Program-made: the position numbers and the translations under genes
Notes under the pieces: generated by a model
The model's input: the letters and a program-made list of their open reading frames with translations, nothing else
The model's database searches: none
What the model was told of the DNA's origin: nothing
Assembly: GCA_947589455.1 (NCBI GenBank)
Contig: CANQCD010000009.1
Location: forward strand, 1-32,796
Length of the DNA: 32,796 bases
DNA from: an uncultured Lachnospiraceae bacterium
GTDB lineage: Bacteria > Bacillota > Clostridia > Lachnospirales > Lachnospiraceae
Direction: 5' to 3'
Shown here: positions 8,515-17,129 of the stretch, piece by piece
How positions within the stretch are numbered: position 1 is the first letter of the stretch
How the letters are laid out: each line of letters starts with the position of its first letter

Positions 8515-11022
8515 ATGAAGCGAAGACGAGATAGATGGATTGCCGGAATTACTGTAGCAGCAGTTATTTTTGCAGGAGCGGGCGCAGCCGTCCGGGCAGA
8601 TTCTAAGGCGCAGAGCCGTTCGGACTGGCATGGGAAGATGTTTCATAAGATACAGACAGGGCAGGAAAATGGACTTTCCCATTATACTGTTGTGGATGAG
8701 GATGGAAAAGAGCATCTTCCTGTCAATCTGCAGAAAGGATCTGCGAGAAAGCGTGCTGTGGAAGTTCCGTTTGCTTATGATTCAAGGGAGAAAGGGGTTG
8801 TCACTCCGATTAAAAACCAGGGGAGTACGGGGGCGTGTTGGGCTTTTTCCGCGGTGAAAGCGTTGGAGGCGGATGCGTTGACAAAGGGGATTGCCACAGA
8901 AGAGGACGCGGATTATTCGGAGAGCCATCTGGCATGGTATTCTTACAGCGCTTTGTCGGATGGTTCGGAATCGTTTCATGATAATAATATGGTTCTGGAC
9001 AGCGGAAGCGTCTATGATTATGGCGGGAATCCGGCTATGGCATCTTCTACGTTGGCAAATTGGTGGGGAGCTGCGGATGAGAGTGCAGCGCCGTACCGCG
9101 CGGAGACAGCGCGCGAGGTAGCCATGATGGAGCGGGAGATGGAAACGGCGGATGCAAGCCTTCGCACACAGGATTCTGTCCATATAAAAGAAGTAAATTG
9201 TTATGATGATGCAACGCGGGATGACGTCAAGCGAGCCGTGATGGAACATGGGGCGCTCAGTCTGTCTATGTATTATTCGAGGAGCAATCTATACGATACA
9301 GGAAGTACATATTCGATGTATCAGAGGACAGAGGGGACGAGAAGTTCAAACCATTGTGTGACGATCGTGGGATGGGATGATTCGTTTTCTGACTTTAAAA
9401 ACAGCCCACCGGAACCTGGTGCATGGCTGATAGCGAACAGTTACGGCGAGGATTATGGCGATAATGGATATTTTTGGCTGTCTTACTACGATACTTCGCT
9501 TTATGAATATTATTCTTTCGAGGCAGAACCGGCAGACACATATGAAAATAATTTCCAATATGACGCCAGCGGCTGGGGAGCGGGATATTATGATGAGGCG
9601 GATATCCAGGTTGCCAATGTTTTTACAAATGAAAAAGAAAGCGCGCAGTCGATCGAAGCAGTTGGACTGTACACATATAACGCCGGCCAGCGGTATGAAA
9701 TCTCAGTTTACCGCAATGTGGAGGGGATGCCGACAGAAGGCAGGCTTATATCAAAATGTACCACATCCGGCAGGGCTGATTATCCGGGGTATCACACAGT
9801 GGAGTTAGATGAGTCGGTTGCCGTGGCCAGTGGCGAGACGTTTTCTGTAGTGGTTACTTTTTTTGCTGATGGCGGGGAGGCCTATGCGCTTGTGGAAGGC
9901 TCTTCGGACAGTGAGATAGGGAAAATATATTATGCGCAGGCAGGGGAAAGTTTTATCTGTTTTGCGGACGAAGGGGAATGGTATGACACTGTGCTGGATG
10001 CGGAAGACCCGCAGAAATGCGCTAATAATGTATGCCTGAAAGCATTTACAAACTCTGTGAGTGATGAGGATTATCAAAAGCAGGAAGAAGTCGATCAGCC
10101 GACGCCGTTGGTTTCTGCCAGTGTGCAGCCGTCTGGAGGCGGGACAGAGACGCCGGGGAGCAGCGTGCAGCCGTCTGGAGGCGGGACAGAGACGCCGGGA
10201 GGAAGCGCACAGCCGTCCGGAGGCGGAACAGAGACGCCGGGAGGAAGCGCACAGCCGTCCGGAGGCGGGACAGAGACGCCGGGGAGCAGCGTACAGCCGT
10301 CCGGCGGTGGAACAGGGACGCCGGGAGGAAGCGCACAGCCGTCCGGAGACGGGACAGGGACGCCGGGAGGAAGCGCCTTGCCGTCTGGGAGCGGGACAGG
10401 GATTCCGGGAAGCACCGCCTCGCCGTCTGGAGGCGGGATAGGGACGCCGGGGAGCAGTGCACAGCCGTCCGGAGGCGGAAACGGAGCGCCGTCACAGTCT
10501 CCAGCCGCCACATCATCCAACAACGGGGAGAATGCGAAGACAAAAGTGACAAAAATCACTCCTGCAGCCAGGAAAATGATCCTGGGAAAGGGGGAGAGGG
10601 TCACAATTCCTGTGAAGGCTGCGCCGTCTTCTGCCAAAAAAGAGCTTCATTATCATTCTTCCAATAAGCGATGCGTTTCTGTCAGCGCAAAGGGAAAAAT
10701 AAAAGCGAAGGCAGTGGGCAAGGCAGTGATCGCAATATCGGCTGATTCCGGTGTGAAAAGCAAAGTGACAGTTATTGTCAAAAAAGCGCCATCTTTTGTC
10801 AGAGCAAAGAACATGAAGATAAAGAAGGGGAATGCAGCGAAAGTTACAGTAAATCTCGGTAAGAACAGGGCGAGTTACCAGATTCGCTTTACTTCCCTGC
10901 GGCCAAAGACTGCGTCGGTCAGCCAATCTGGAACGGTGAAAGCAAAGAAGCGCGGGACGGCAAAAATACGGATAACAGCCTTTAATGGAAAAAAATGTAC
11001 AGTGAAAATCAAGATAGTTTAG
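8515..11022 (+). CDS. Secreted papain-family (C1) cysteine protease with Ser/Pro/Gly repeat linker and C-terminal Ig-like (BIG2-type) repeats
   Basis: 835 aa; signal peptide-like N-terminus; NQGSTGACWAFSA (Cys), SNHCVTIVGWDD (His), WLIANSYGEDYGDNGYFWLSY (Asn); linker SxQPSGGGTETPGx; C-terminal VTKITPAARKMILGKGERVTIPVKAAP...KAVGKAVIAI. Confidence 0.92.
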   Translation: MKRRRDRWIAGITVAAVIFAGAGAAVRADSKAQSRSDWHGKMFHKIQTGQENGLSHYTVVDEDGKEHLPVNLQKGSARKRAVEVPFAYDSREKGVVTPIKNQGSTGACWAFSAVKALEADALTKGIATEEDADYSESHLAWYSYSALSDGSESFHDNNMVLDSGSVYDYGGNPAMASSTLANWWGAADESAAPYRAETAREVAMMEREMETADASLRTQDSVHIKEVNCYDDATRDDVKRAVMEHGALSLSMYYSRSNLYDTGSTYSMYQRTEGTRSSNHCVTIVGWDDSFSDFKNSPPEPGAWLIANSYGEDYGDNGYFWLSYYDTSLYEYYSFEAEPADTYENNFQYDASGWGAGYYDEADIQVANVFTNEKESAQSIEAVGLYTYNAGQRYEISVYRNVEGMPTEGRLISKCTTSGRADYPGYHTVELDESVAVASGETFSVVVTFFADGGEAYALVEGSSDSEIGKIYYAQAGESFICFADEGEWYDTVLDAEDPQKCANNVCLKAFTNSVSDEDYQKQEEVDQPTPLVSASVQPSGGGTETPGSSVQPSGGGTETPGGSAQPSGGGTETPGGSAQPSGGGTETPGSSVQPSGGGTGTPGGSAQPSGDGTGTPGGSALPSGSGTGIPGSTASPSGGGIGTPGSSAQPSGGGNGAPSQSPAATSSNNGENAKTKVTKITPAARKMILGKGERVTIPVKAAPSSAKKELHYHSSNKRCVSVSAKGKIKAKAVGKAVIAISADSGVKSKVTVIVKKAPSFVRAKNMKIKKGNAAKVTVNLGKNRASYQIRFTSLRPKTASVSQSGTVKAKKRGTAKIRITAFNGKKCTVKIKIV
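10120..10497 (+). repeat. In-frame 42-bp (14 aa) repeats SVQPSGGGTETPGS, about 9 copies
   Basis: Direct reading of the C1 protease translation and DNA. Confidence 0.95.
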
Positions 11023-11255
11023 GCAGAGCGGTAAATAGAGGAAAGAGACAGAAATTTTTGATGGGAAGAAGTGCACAGTAAAAATCAAGGCTGTTTAGGC
11101 AGGGGGACAAATAGAGGAAGGGGACAGAAATTTTTCATGGGAAGAAGTGCACAGCAAAAACAAGACTATTTAGGCAGGGCGACAAATAGAGGAAAGGGAC
11201 AGAAATTTTTCATGGGAAGAAGTGCATAGTAAAAATCAAGGCTGTTTAGGCAGGG
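11021..11255. repeat. Tandem 75-76 bp repeat duplicating the 3' end of the C1 protease gene, about 3 extra copies
   Basis: GGAARAARTGYAYAGTRAAAATCAAGRYWGTTTAGGCAG recurs; AGGCAG starts at 11021, 11097, 11172 and 11248. Confidence 0.93.
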
Positions 11256-11290
11256 GGCATATCCCGGAAATGGGATGAGATGGGCGGAGA

Positions 11291-12337
11291 TCAGCGTCCG
11301 GGAATCAGCATATAAAGGCTGCGGATCGTTACCACTGCCAGCGGGCCAAGGATAATGCCCGTCACGCCAAAGATCTGCAATCCGATAAAAATAGACGCCA
11401 GCATAAAAAAGGGGTTTAGTCCCATGCCCTCTCCGAGCAATTTTGCCTCCAGAAACTCTCTGACAAGCAGTGTGAGCAGGTAGGCTGTCAGAATGGTGGC
11501 GGCATACAGGTAATTACCGCTGATAAAATAATAGATGCCCATCGGCGCCAGAACCATTCCACTGCCAAGGATGGGAAAAGCGTCGATTAGCGAGATTGCC
11601 ATGCCAAAAATAAAAAAATAGGAATTATGCACAAGAAATAAGCCCAGAGAGCAGATAGCCCAGTTGATGAGCAAAATAATCCCTTCTGTGCGCAGATAGG
11701 CGAGCCCGCTTTTTTTGATGTGGGAGAGGATGAAATGCATATGCTGGTAATATCTGCTCTCTTTATATCTGCGGTTGATCGGTTCCAGCTCTTTGATCAA
11801 AATAAACATGGAAATGCCGACAATAAACAGGACAACGGCGATGCGGAGCCATGCGGACACGCAGGACATCAGCGCCGGACCAATCTGGTCTGCAAAGTGA
11901 TTGGAAATATTCTGGTTAATGCGCATGATCTGGCGTGTAAGGATCAGACCAGAGGTTCCCTGTTCTAAATGAAGATAATAATCAATCCCGCTGCAGACAG
12001 AATCAGCCTGTCTTGAAAAGGAGGCTTCAATCAGATCCCGGTAAAAAGGGAAATTTGCCAGCAAAAGCCGGAGTTGTGAGATCAGTTTTGACGCAAGCCA
12101 GAAGACGCCGGCGCCGATGGCGACAAAAAAGAGAAACAATGTCCCATAATGTGAAATAAGCCGGGGAAGATGACATCTGCGGTGGAGAAAGTTCATGGCA
12201 GGCCATAAGATCCGCATAAGGATATAGGCGCATAGAAATGGAAAGACATAGGGCAGCAGGTAGGCAAAGGAAAGGTAGACGCCCGCGGTGATGCAGATTA
12301 AATATATCAGGTTGTGCCATAGCTGCTGTTTATTCAT
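11291..12337 (-). CDS. AI-2E family transporter (YtvI-like permease)
   Basis: 348 aa polytopic membrane protein; DAFPILGSGMVLAPMGIYYFISGNY and EAKLLGEGMGLNPFFMLASIFIGLQIFGVTGIILGPLAVV are typical AI-2E/PerM family motifs. Confidence 0.9.
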   Translation of the reverse strand: MNKQQLWHNLIYLICITAGVYLSFAYLLPYVFPFLCAYILMRILWPAMNFLHRRCHLPRLISHYGTLFLFFVAIGAGVFWLASKLISQLRLLLANFPFYRDLIEASFSRQADSVCSGIDYYLHLEQGTSGLILTRQIMRINQNISNHFADQIGPALMSCVSAWLRIAVVLFIVGISMFILIKELEPINRRYKESRYYQHMHFILSHIKKSGLAYLRTEGIILLINWAICSLGLFLVHNSYFFIFGMAISLIDAFPILGSGMVLAPMGIYYFISGNYLYAATILTAYLLTLLVREFLEAKLLGEGMGLNPFFMLASIFIGLQIFGVTGIILGPLAVVTIRSLYMLIPGR

Positions 12338-12374
12338 AATTCACCCCGTTTCCGTGCTGCTTGCTTCTTGCAAT

Positions 12375-12785
12375 TAGTATCTCTGCCAGAGGAGAAATTA
12401 TTCAACAAAAAACCGTCAGGATTTCCGCCAGAGGAGAGATTATTCGAAAAAAGCCGCCAGGATTTCCGCCAGAAGAGGGATGATTCGACAAAAAGCCGTC
12501 AGTATTTCCGCCAGAAGAGGGATGATTCAACAAAAAACCGTCAGTATTTCCGCCAGAAGAGGGATGATTCGACAAAAGCCGTCAGTATCTCTGCAAGGGA
12601 AGAGATGATTCAACAAAAAACCGTCAGTATTTCCGCCAGAAGAGGGATGATTCGACAAAAAGCCGTCAGTATTTCCGTCAGAAGAGGGATGATTCGACAA
12701 AAGCCGTCAGTATCTCTGCAAGGGAAGAGATAATTCAACAAAAAACCGTCAGGATTTCTGCCAGAAGAGAGATAATTCAACAAAA
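12375..12785. repeat. Tandem 41-42 bp repeat, about 10 copies
   Basis: Units of (T/G)ATTTCCGCCAGAAGAGGGATGATTCGACAAAAAGCCGTCAG from the permease start region to the terminator at 12790. Confidence 0.95.
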
Positions 12786-12811
12786 AAACCGAGGTTGCGT
12801 TAGCAACCTCG
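12781..12811 (-). terminator. Intrinsic terminator, minus-strand orientation
   Basis: CGAGGTTGC-GTTA-GCAACCTCG perfect 9-bp stem (12790-12811); A7 on the plus strand to the left gives a U-tract on the minus strand. Confidence 0.85.
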
Positions 12812-12972
12812 TCAAAAGGAGAAAGTATGAAAAAAATAAGAAAACAAATCATAAGTTAATTTGTAATTATATTGTATTTGTCATTTATGAACTTGCAATG
12901 ATGTAGTTATGAAGAAATTGTAAACGTTTTTCCAAATTAAGTCACAATTATTCCATAAATATAATACCAGTT

Positions 12973-13155
12973 GCGCATTCAGCGGATATTTCATCTGGTT
13001 TCCAATCTTGTGCCGGAGGGCACAAAAGAATTGCCATATGATGCATTATATCGATATTTCACCCGGTTTCCAATCTTGTGCCGGATGGGCTGCAAAGTAA
13101 ATAGTATAGTGTGCGCACTCAGCGGATATTCCGTCTCGTTCCCCATTCCGGAATT
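12973..13155. repeat. Imperfect repeat, period about 69-71 bp, three copies
   Basis: GATATTTCATCTGGTTTCCAATCTTGTGCCGGA (12984), GATATTTCACCCGGTTTCCAATCTTGTGCCGGA (13053), GATATTCCGTCTCGTTCCCCATTCCGG (13124); copies 1 and 3 share GCGCA(T/C)TCAGCG. Confidence 0.8.
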
Positions 13156-13194
13156 GAGGGGGCTGTGGCGCGGGCGTGCTGCGCCGCGCGCAGA

Positions 13195-13887
13195 TCACAT
13201 TTTAAAACGGTAGCCGACGCCCCAGATGGTTTCGATATATTGCGGTTTTGAAGTAGTCTTTTCGATTTTTTCACGTATTTTTTTAATATGTACGGTTACT
13301 GTTGCAATATCGCCGACTGACTCCATCTCCCAGATTTCCTTGAACAGCTCTTCTTTGGAATAGACATGGTTCGGGTGGCTGGCAAGGAATGTGAGCAGGT
13401 CAAATTCTTTGGTGGTGAAAGGCTTTTCGACGCCGTCCATGTAGACGCGGCGAGCCGTCTTGTCAATGCGGAGGCTGCGGATTTCGAGGATGTCGTTTTT
13501 GTGCGCGTCTGCGGTAGTCAGCCTCTCATAGCGCGCCAGATGCGCCTTGACTCTTGCTACCAGCTCGCTGGGGCTGAACGGTTTGGTGATATAATCGTCT
13601 GCTCCAAGTCCCAGGCCGCGGATTTTATCAATGTCATCTTTTTTGGCGGACACCATGATGACAGGGGTGTTTTTCTCCTCGCGGATGAGCCTGCAGATCT
13701 CAAACCCATCTATCCCCGGCAACATCAAATCCAGTAGGATCAGATCAAAATGTTCTTCAAGCGCCCTGGCAACGCCGGCGCTGCCGTCCGTCTCGATCAG
13801 CACCTCAAAGTTGCTCAATTCCAGATAGTCTTTTTCCAGTTCGGCAATCGCCTGGTCGTCTTCGATAATCAAAATTTTATTCATCAT
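13195..13887 (-). CDS. OmpR/PhoB-family response regulator
   Basis: Receiver domain ILIIEDDQAIAELE...LILLDLMLPGIDGFEICR...VSAKKDD...GADDYITKPF plus winged-helix C-terminus (TVHIKKIREKIE...IWGVGYRFKM). Confidence 0.96.
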   Translation of the reverse strand: MMNKILIIEDDQAIAELEKDYLELSNFEVLIETDGSAGVARALEEHFDLILLDLMLPGIDGFEICRLIREEKNTPVIMVSAKKDDIDKIRGLGLGADDYITKPFSPSELVARVKAHLARYERLTTADAHKNDILEIRSLRIDKTARRVYMDGVEKPFTTKEFDLLTFLASHPNHVYSKEELFKEIWEMESVGDIATVTVHIKKIREKIEKTTSKPQYIETIWGVGYRFKM

Positions 13888-15455
13888 TATTTCCTTGTCG
13901 TGTCCTTTCTCAGTGTAAAATAAAAGCTGCTTCCCACGCCTTCCGTGCTCTCTGCCCAGACGCTGCCGCCATGGTCTGAGATGATCATCTTGACGATGGT
14001 CAGCCCCAGTCCGCTTCCCTGTATGGCAGAATTTCTGGAGGTATCTGCGCGGAAAGAACGGTCAAAGACATATGGCAGATCCTTTTCAGAGATGCCAATC
14101 CCGTTATCTTCGATCTGAATCTGCACAAATTCTTCTGCTTCGTGCGGCAGGGGCGGTTCGCTCTCATCATTTCGGATTTGGCGGTAAAGGGGCTTTACCG
14201 TCTCCTGCACTTTGGCGTTCTGAATGCGGATAGAAATCCTGCCATCTTTTTTATTTATATATTTTAGCGCATTTCCTATCAGGTTGTGAAGTACTCTTTT
14301 TAATTGTTCTGTGTCAACCAGCACTCTGGTATTTCTATCAAGAGGATTATAATATTTGATCTTTACCTGTTTTAATTCCATATCAAGTGAGAGATTGTCA
14401 ATGCAGTCTGAAAAATATTCATGCAGATTGACAGAGACAAAATTATATGCCAGGGATTTCCGGTTCACTTTGGAAAAGACAGAAAGCTCATCTACCAGAT
14501 ATGTAATGTCGTTTGCCTTGACATAAATAGTCTGAAGATATTTTTTCTTTTTTTCTTCTGTGTCGGCGACTCCGTCCAGCAATCCTTCCGCATAGCCCTT
14601 AATGGCGGTAATAGGCGTTTTTAAGTCGTGGGAGAAGTTGCTGATCAGAAGCTTTGCATATTCTTCTGAACGGACGTGTTCGTTTACTACGTCCTGCAGC
14701 CGGATGCGCATATCCTCTACGCTTTGCGTCAGCTGTCCAATCTCGTCGGAGGATATCGCCTCGATCGGCGTAGACAGATCGCCCGAGCCGATGCGGATGG
14801 CGGCCAGATGCAAAAGCTTGATCGGATAGGCAATGCTGTGGTAGAGCCACATCACCAGGATCAGCCCGGATAACGCTATGATCGCAAGCAGTGCGGCAAA
14901 CAGCTCATGCAGCAGATTGTGCAGGTTGATGCTTAAGGCGGAGAAATCCGTTATGATGACAATCTGTCCTAACGTCTTGTCCGGAAAGTAAAAAGTCATT
15001 TCCCGGACGGCAGTGTTTGTTTCTTTATTAATATAAGTCAGGGTATTTTTTGTGCTGTGGTACTGGGTGGCGACTGGAAATGTCGGGATTTCCTGTACGT
15101 CTTTGGACTCCCCGGAATAGACGGATACGCCGTCTCTATACAGGATAAAAAAAGAATTTTTGCGGCTTAGGTTTTTGGATAATCCCGTCAGAAACTCCCT
15201 GTTGTTAAATAGTTCCGGAGAATCCTCCGCTATCTGGGAAAGCTGCCTGTAATCAGCGGCTGCGACGTCGCTGAGAAGGCTGACAGGGTCTAAAAGGATA
15301 TCCAGGGACTGCAGGCGGTTGATAGAAATGTCATATTTTTTTTCGAGTACATCTAACTGCCTGTCAATGATAAAATTAAGGCTGAACATAGCGACCACGG
15401 CGGGGAAGATCGTCATGGTAACAAAGATGATCAGCAGTTTGCTTCGTATTTTCAT
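13887..15455 (-). CDS. Sensor histidine kinase (HAMP/HisKA/HATPase)
   Basis: NFSHDLKTPITAIKGYAEGLLDG H-box, LIGNALKYI N-box, IEDNGIGI, GSGLGLTIVKMI; two TM segments. Confidence 0.96.
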   Translation of the reverse strand: MKIRSKLLIIFVTMTIFPAVVAMFSLNFIIDRQLDVLEKKYDISINRLQSLDILLDPVSLLSDVAAADYRQLSQIAEDSPELFNNREFLTGLSKNLSRKNSFFILYRDGVSVYSGESKDVQEIPTFPVATQYHSTKNTLTYINKETNTAVREMTFYFPDKTLGQIVIITDFSALSINLHNLLHELFAALLAIIALSGLILVMWLYHSIAYPIKLLHLAAIRIGSGDLSTPIEAISSDEIGQLTQSVEDMRIRLQDVVNEHVRSEEYAKLLISNFSHDLKTPITAIKGYAEGLLDGVADTEEKKKKYLQTIYVKANDITYLVDELSVFSKVNRKSLAYNFVSVNLHEYFSDCIDNLSLDMELKQVKIKYYNPLDRNTRVLVDTEQLKRVLHNLIGNALKYINKKDGRISIRIQNAKVQETVKPLYRQIRNDESEPPLPHEAEEFVQIQIEDNGIGISEKDLPYVFDRSFRADTSRNSAIQGSGLGLTIVKMIISDHGGSVWAESTEGVGSSFYFTLRKDTTRK

Positions 15456-15467
15456 ATGTCACCTCGT

Positions 15468-16898
15468 TTAATATGCATTTTTGTTCACGTTCTTGCCAAA
15501 AAAGGTGAGGAAAAGAATCTTAAAATCCAGTCCGAGCGTCCAGTTTTCAACATAGTACAGATCGTACTCAATCCGCGTCGTAATGGAAGTATCGCCGCGG
15601 TAGCCGTTGACCTGCGCCCAGCCGGTCATGCCGGGGCGCACCTGATGCTTTATCATGTAGCGGGGGATCTCTTCTTTGAACTGCTCTACAAAGAAGGGAC
15701 GTTCTGGGCGGGGGCCTACCATGCTCATGTCGCCTTTTAAAACGTTAAACAGCTGTGGAAGCTCGTCAATATTTGTCTTGCGCATAAATTTCCCAATCGG
15801 CGTGACGCGGGGATCGTTTTCCACTGTCCACGCTTTTTTTTCTTCGGATTCATCCTGTAAGCGCATCGAACGGAATTTATACATTTGAAATTCCCTGTTG
15901 TGAAGCCCGACCCGCGTCTGCTTGAAAATCAGCGGCCCAGGCGAGGTGATCTTGATGACCGTGGAGATGATCAGCATTGGGATTGCGAAGATGATCAGGG
16001 CAACCAGAGAACCAAAAATATCAACAGAACGTTTTACCGTATTGTTGAATGAGCTGCTCAGCGGGACATGGCGGATATGGATGATCGGAAGCCCGTACAA
16101 GTCTTCTGTATATGGCCGTGTCGGGATAATATGGTTGTAGTCCGGGATAAATTTGGTGTGTACGCCGGATTTTTCGCAGATGCTGACAATCCGTTCCAGC
16201 TTGTAAAATTCATTGATGCTGAGAGTGATGACAATTTCGTCAAATTGGTTGGTGGCAAGCATTTTTTGAAGGGAGCCGGTATTCCCGATCACTTTGATGC
16301 CACGGTATTCCTCTCCCTCTGCATGGTTGTCGTCTAATATGCCGTGCAGCGCATATCCCCATTCTGGATGGACGCGCAGACGGTTGATATACCCTTCCGC
16401 GGTCCGGCTGTAACCGACCAGAAGAATGTGTTTTAAATTCATGCCGGAGCGCCGTATCTTCCGGAGGAAGCGCATAACGCAGAGGCGGAACGCATAGTCG
16501 ATCACCAGATTGATAAAGCCAAAGATTGCCAGGAACAGACGGGCAAAGTTTGGCTGGCGGATCAGGTAGAGGACGGCAACGCAGTAGATCAGGCCGAGTG
16601 CATTTGCCTTGATCAGCCCTTTCAATTCCGCGCGGCGCCCGGATGTCCGCTGCGGGTCGTAGAGACCGAAAATGCGGTATAAAATAAGATAGCATGGTAC
16701 CAGGAAGATCAGCATAGTATAATAATCGGTAACGGGACGGACATATCCGCTTGCCGGTTCGAGCGGCCCGTATTTGATCAGGGGGCTCCAGGTATCATCA
16801 AAACGGAGATTATATGCTAAAACAAAAGAAAATGCTATAATTACAGCATCAATAAATAATTTTAAAAAATTCAACAATTTTTGACGTTCTTTTATCAA
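15468..16898 (-). CDS. Undecaprenyl-phosphate sugar phosphotransferase (exopolysaccharide polyprenyl glycosylphosphotransferase)
   Basis: N-terminal TM helices and C-terminal bacterial sugar transferase domain: [61 protein letters not shown]. Confidence 0.94.
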   Translation of the reverse strand: MIKERQKLLNFLKLFIDAVIIAFSFVLAYNLRFDDTWSPLIKYGPLEPASGYVRPVTDYYTMLIFLVPCYLILYRIFGLYDPQRTSGRRAELKGLIKANALGLIYCVAVLYLIRQPNFARLFLAIFGFINLVIDYAFRLCVMRFLRKIRRSGMNLKHILLVGYSRTAEGYINRLRVHPEWGYALHGILDDNHAEGEEYRGIKVIGNTGSLQKMLATNQFDEIVITLSINEFYKLERIVSICEKSGVHTKFIPDYNHIIPTRPYTEDLYGLPIIHIRHVPLSSSFNNTVKRSVDIFGSLVALIIFAIPMLIISTVIKITSPGPLIFKQTRVGLHNREFQMYKFRSMRLQDESEEKKAWTVENDPRVTPIGKFMRKTNIDELPQLFNVLKGDMSMVGPRPERPFFVEQFKEEIPRYMIKHQVRPGMTGWAQVNGYRGDTSITTRIEYDLYYVENWTLGLDFKILFLTFFGKNVNKNAY

Positions 16899-17129
16899 TT
16901 TATCACCTCATTCATCCGAAAATCCGACCATAATCGACTATAATTATAGCCGTTCCGGACAAGAATAGCAACCAAAATTCACATGATTTACACAAATCGC
17001 TGTTATACTTTCAACTGACATGGAAAAGCGCCAGTTATGATGCTTTTACCGTGCCAGTATCATATTATTACTCAAAAAGGGAAAAAACATAAATAGCAGG
17101 ATAAAAATGTTTGTTAGGAGGGTTTTACA

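Noticed and set aside
10046-10637. Minus-strand ORFs with PPPDGCALPPGV / LSRLRTAVRFLPAS repeats, and plus-strand 10061-10441 ORF
   Set aside because: Off-frame or antisense readings of the C1 protease 42-bp linker repeats.
12368-12852. ORFs 12368-12733 (+) and 12610-12852 (-) with FRQKRDDSTK-like repeats
   Set aside because: Repeat array with mixed 41- and 42-bp units, no RBS and no family resemblance; the minus-strand ORF also runs through the terminator.
16938-16949. 12-bp palindrome CTATAATTATAG upstream of the sugar transferase
   Set aside because: AT-rich palindromes are expected by chance in promoter regions; no further supporting context.
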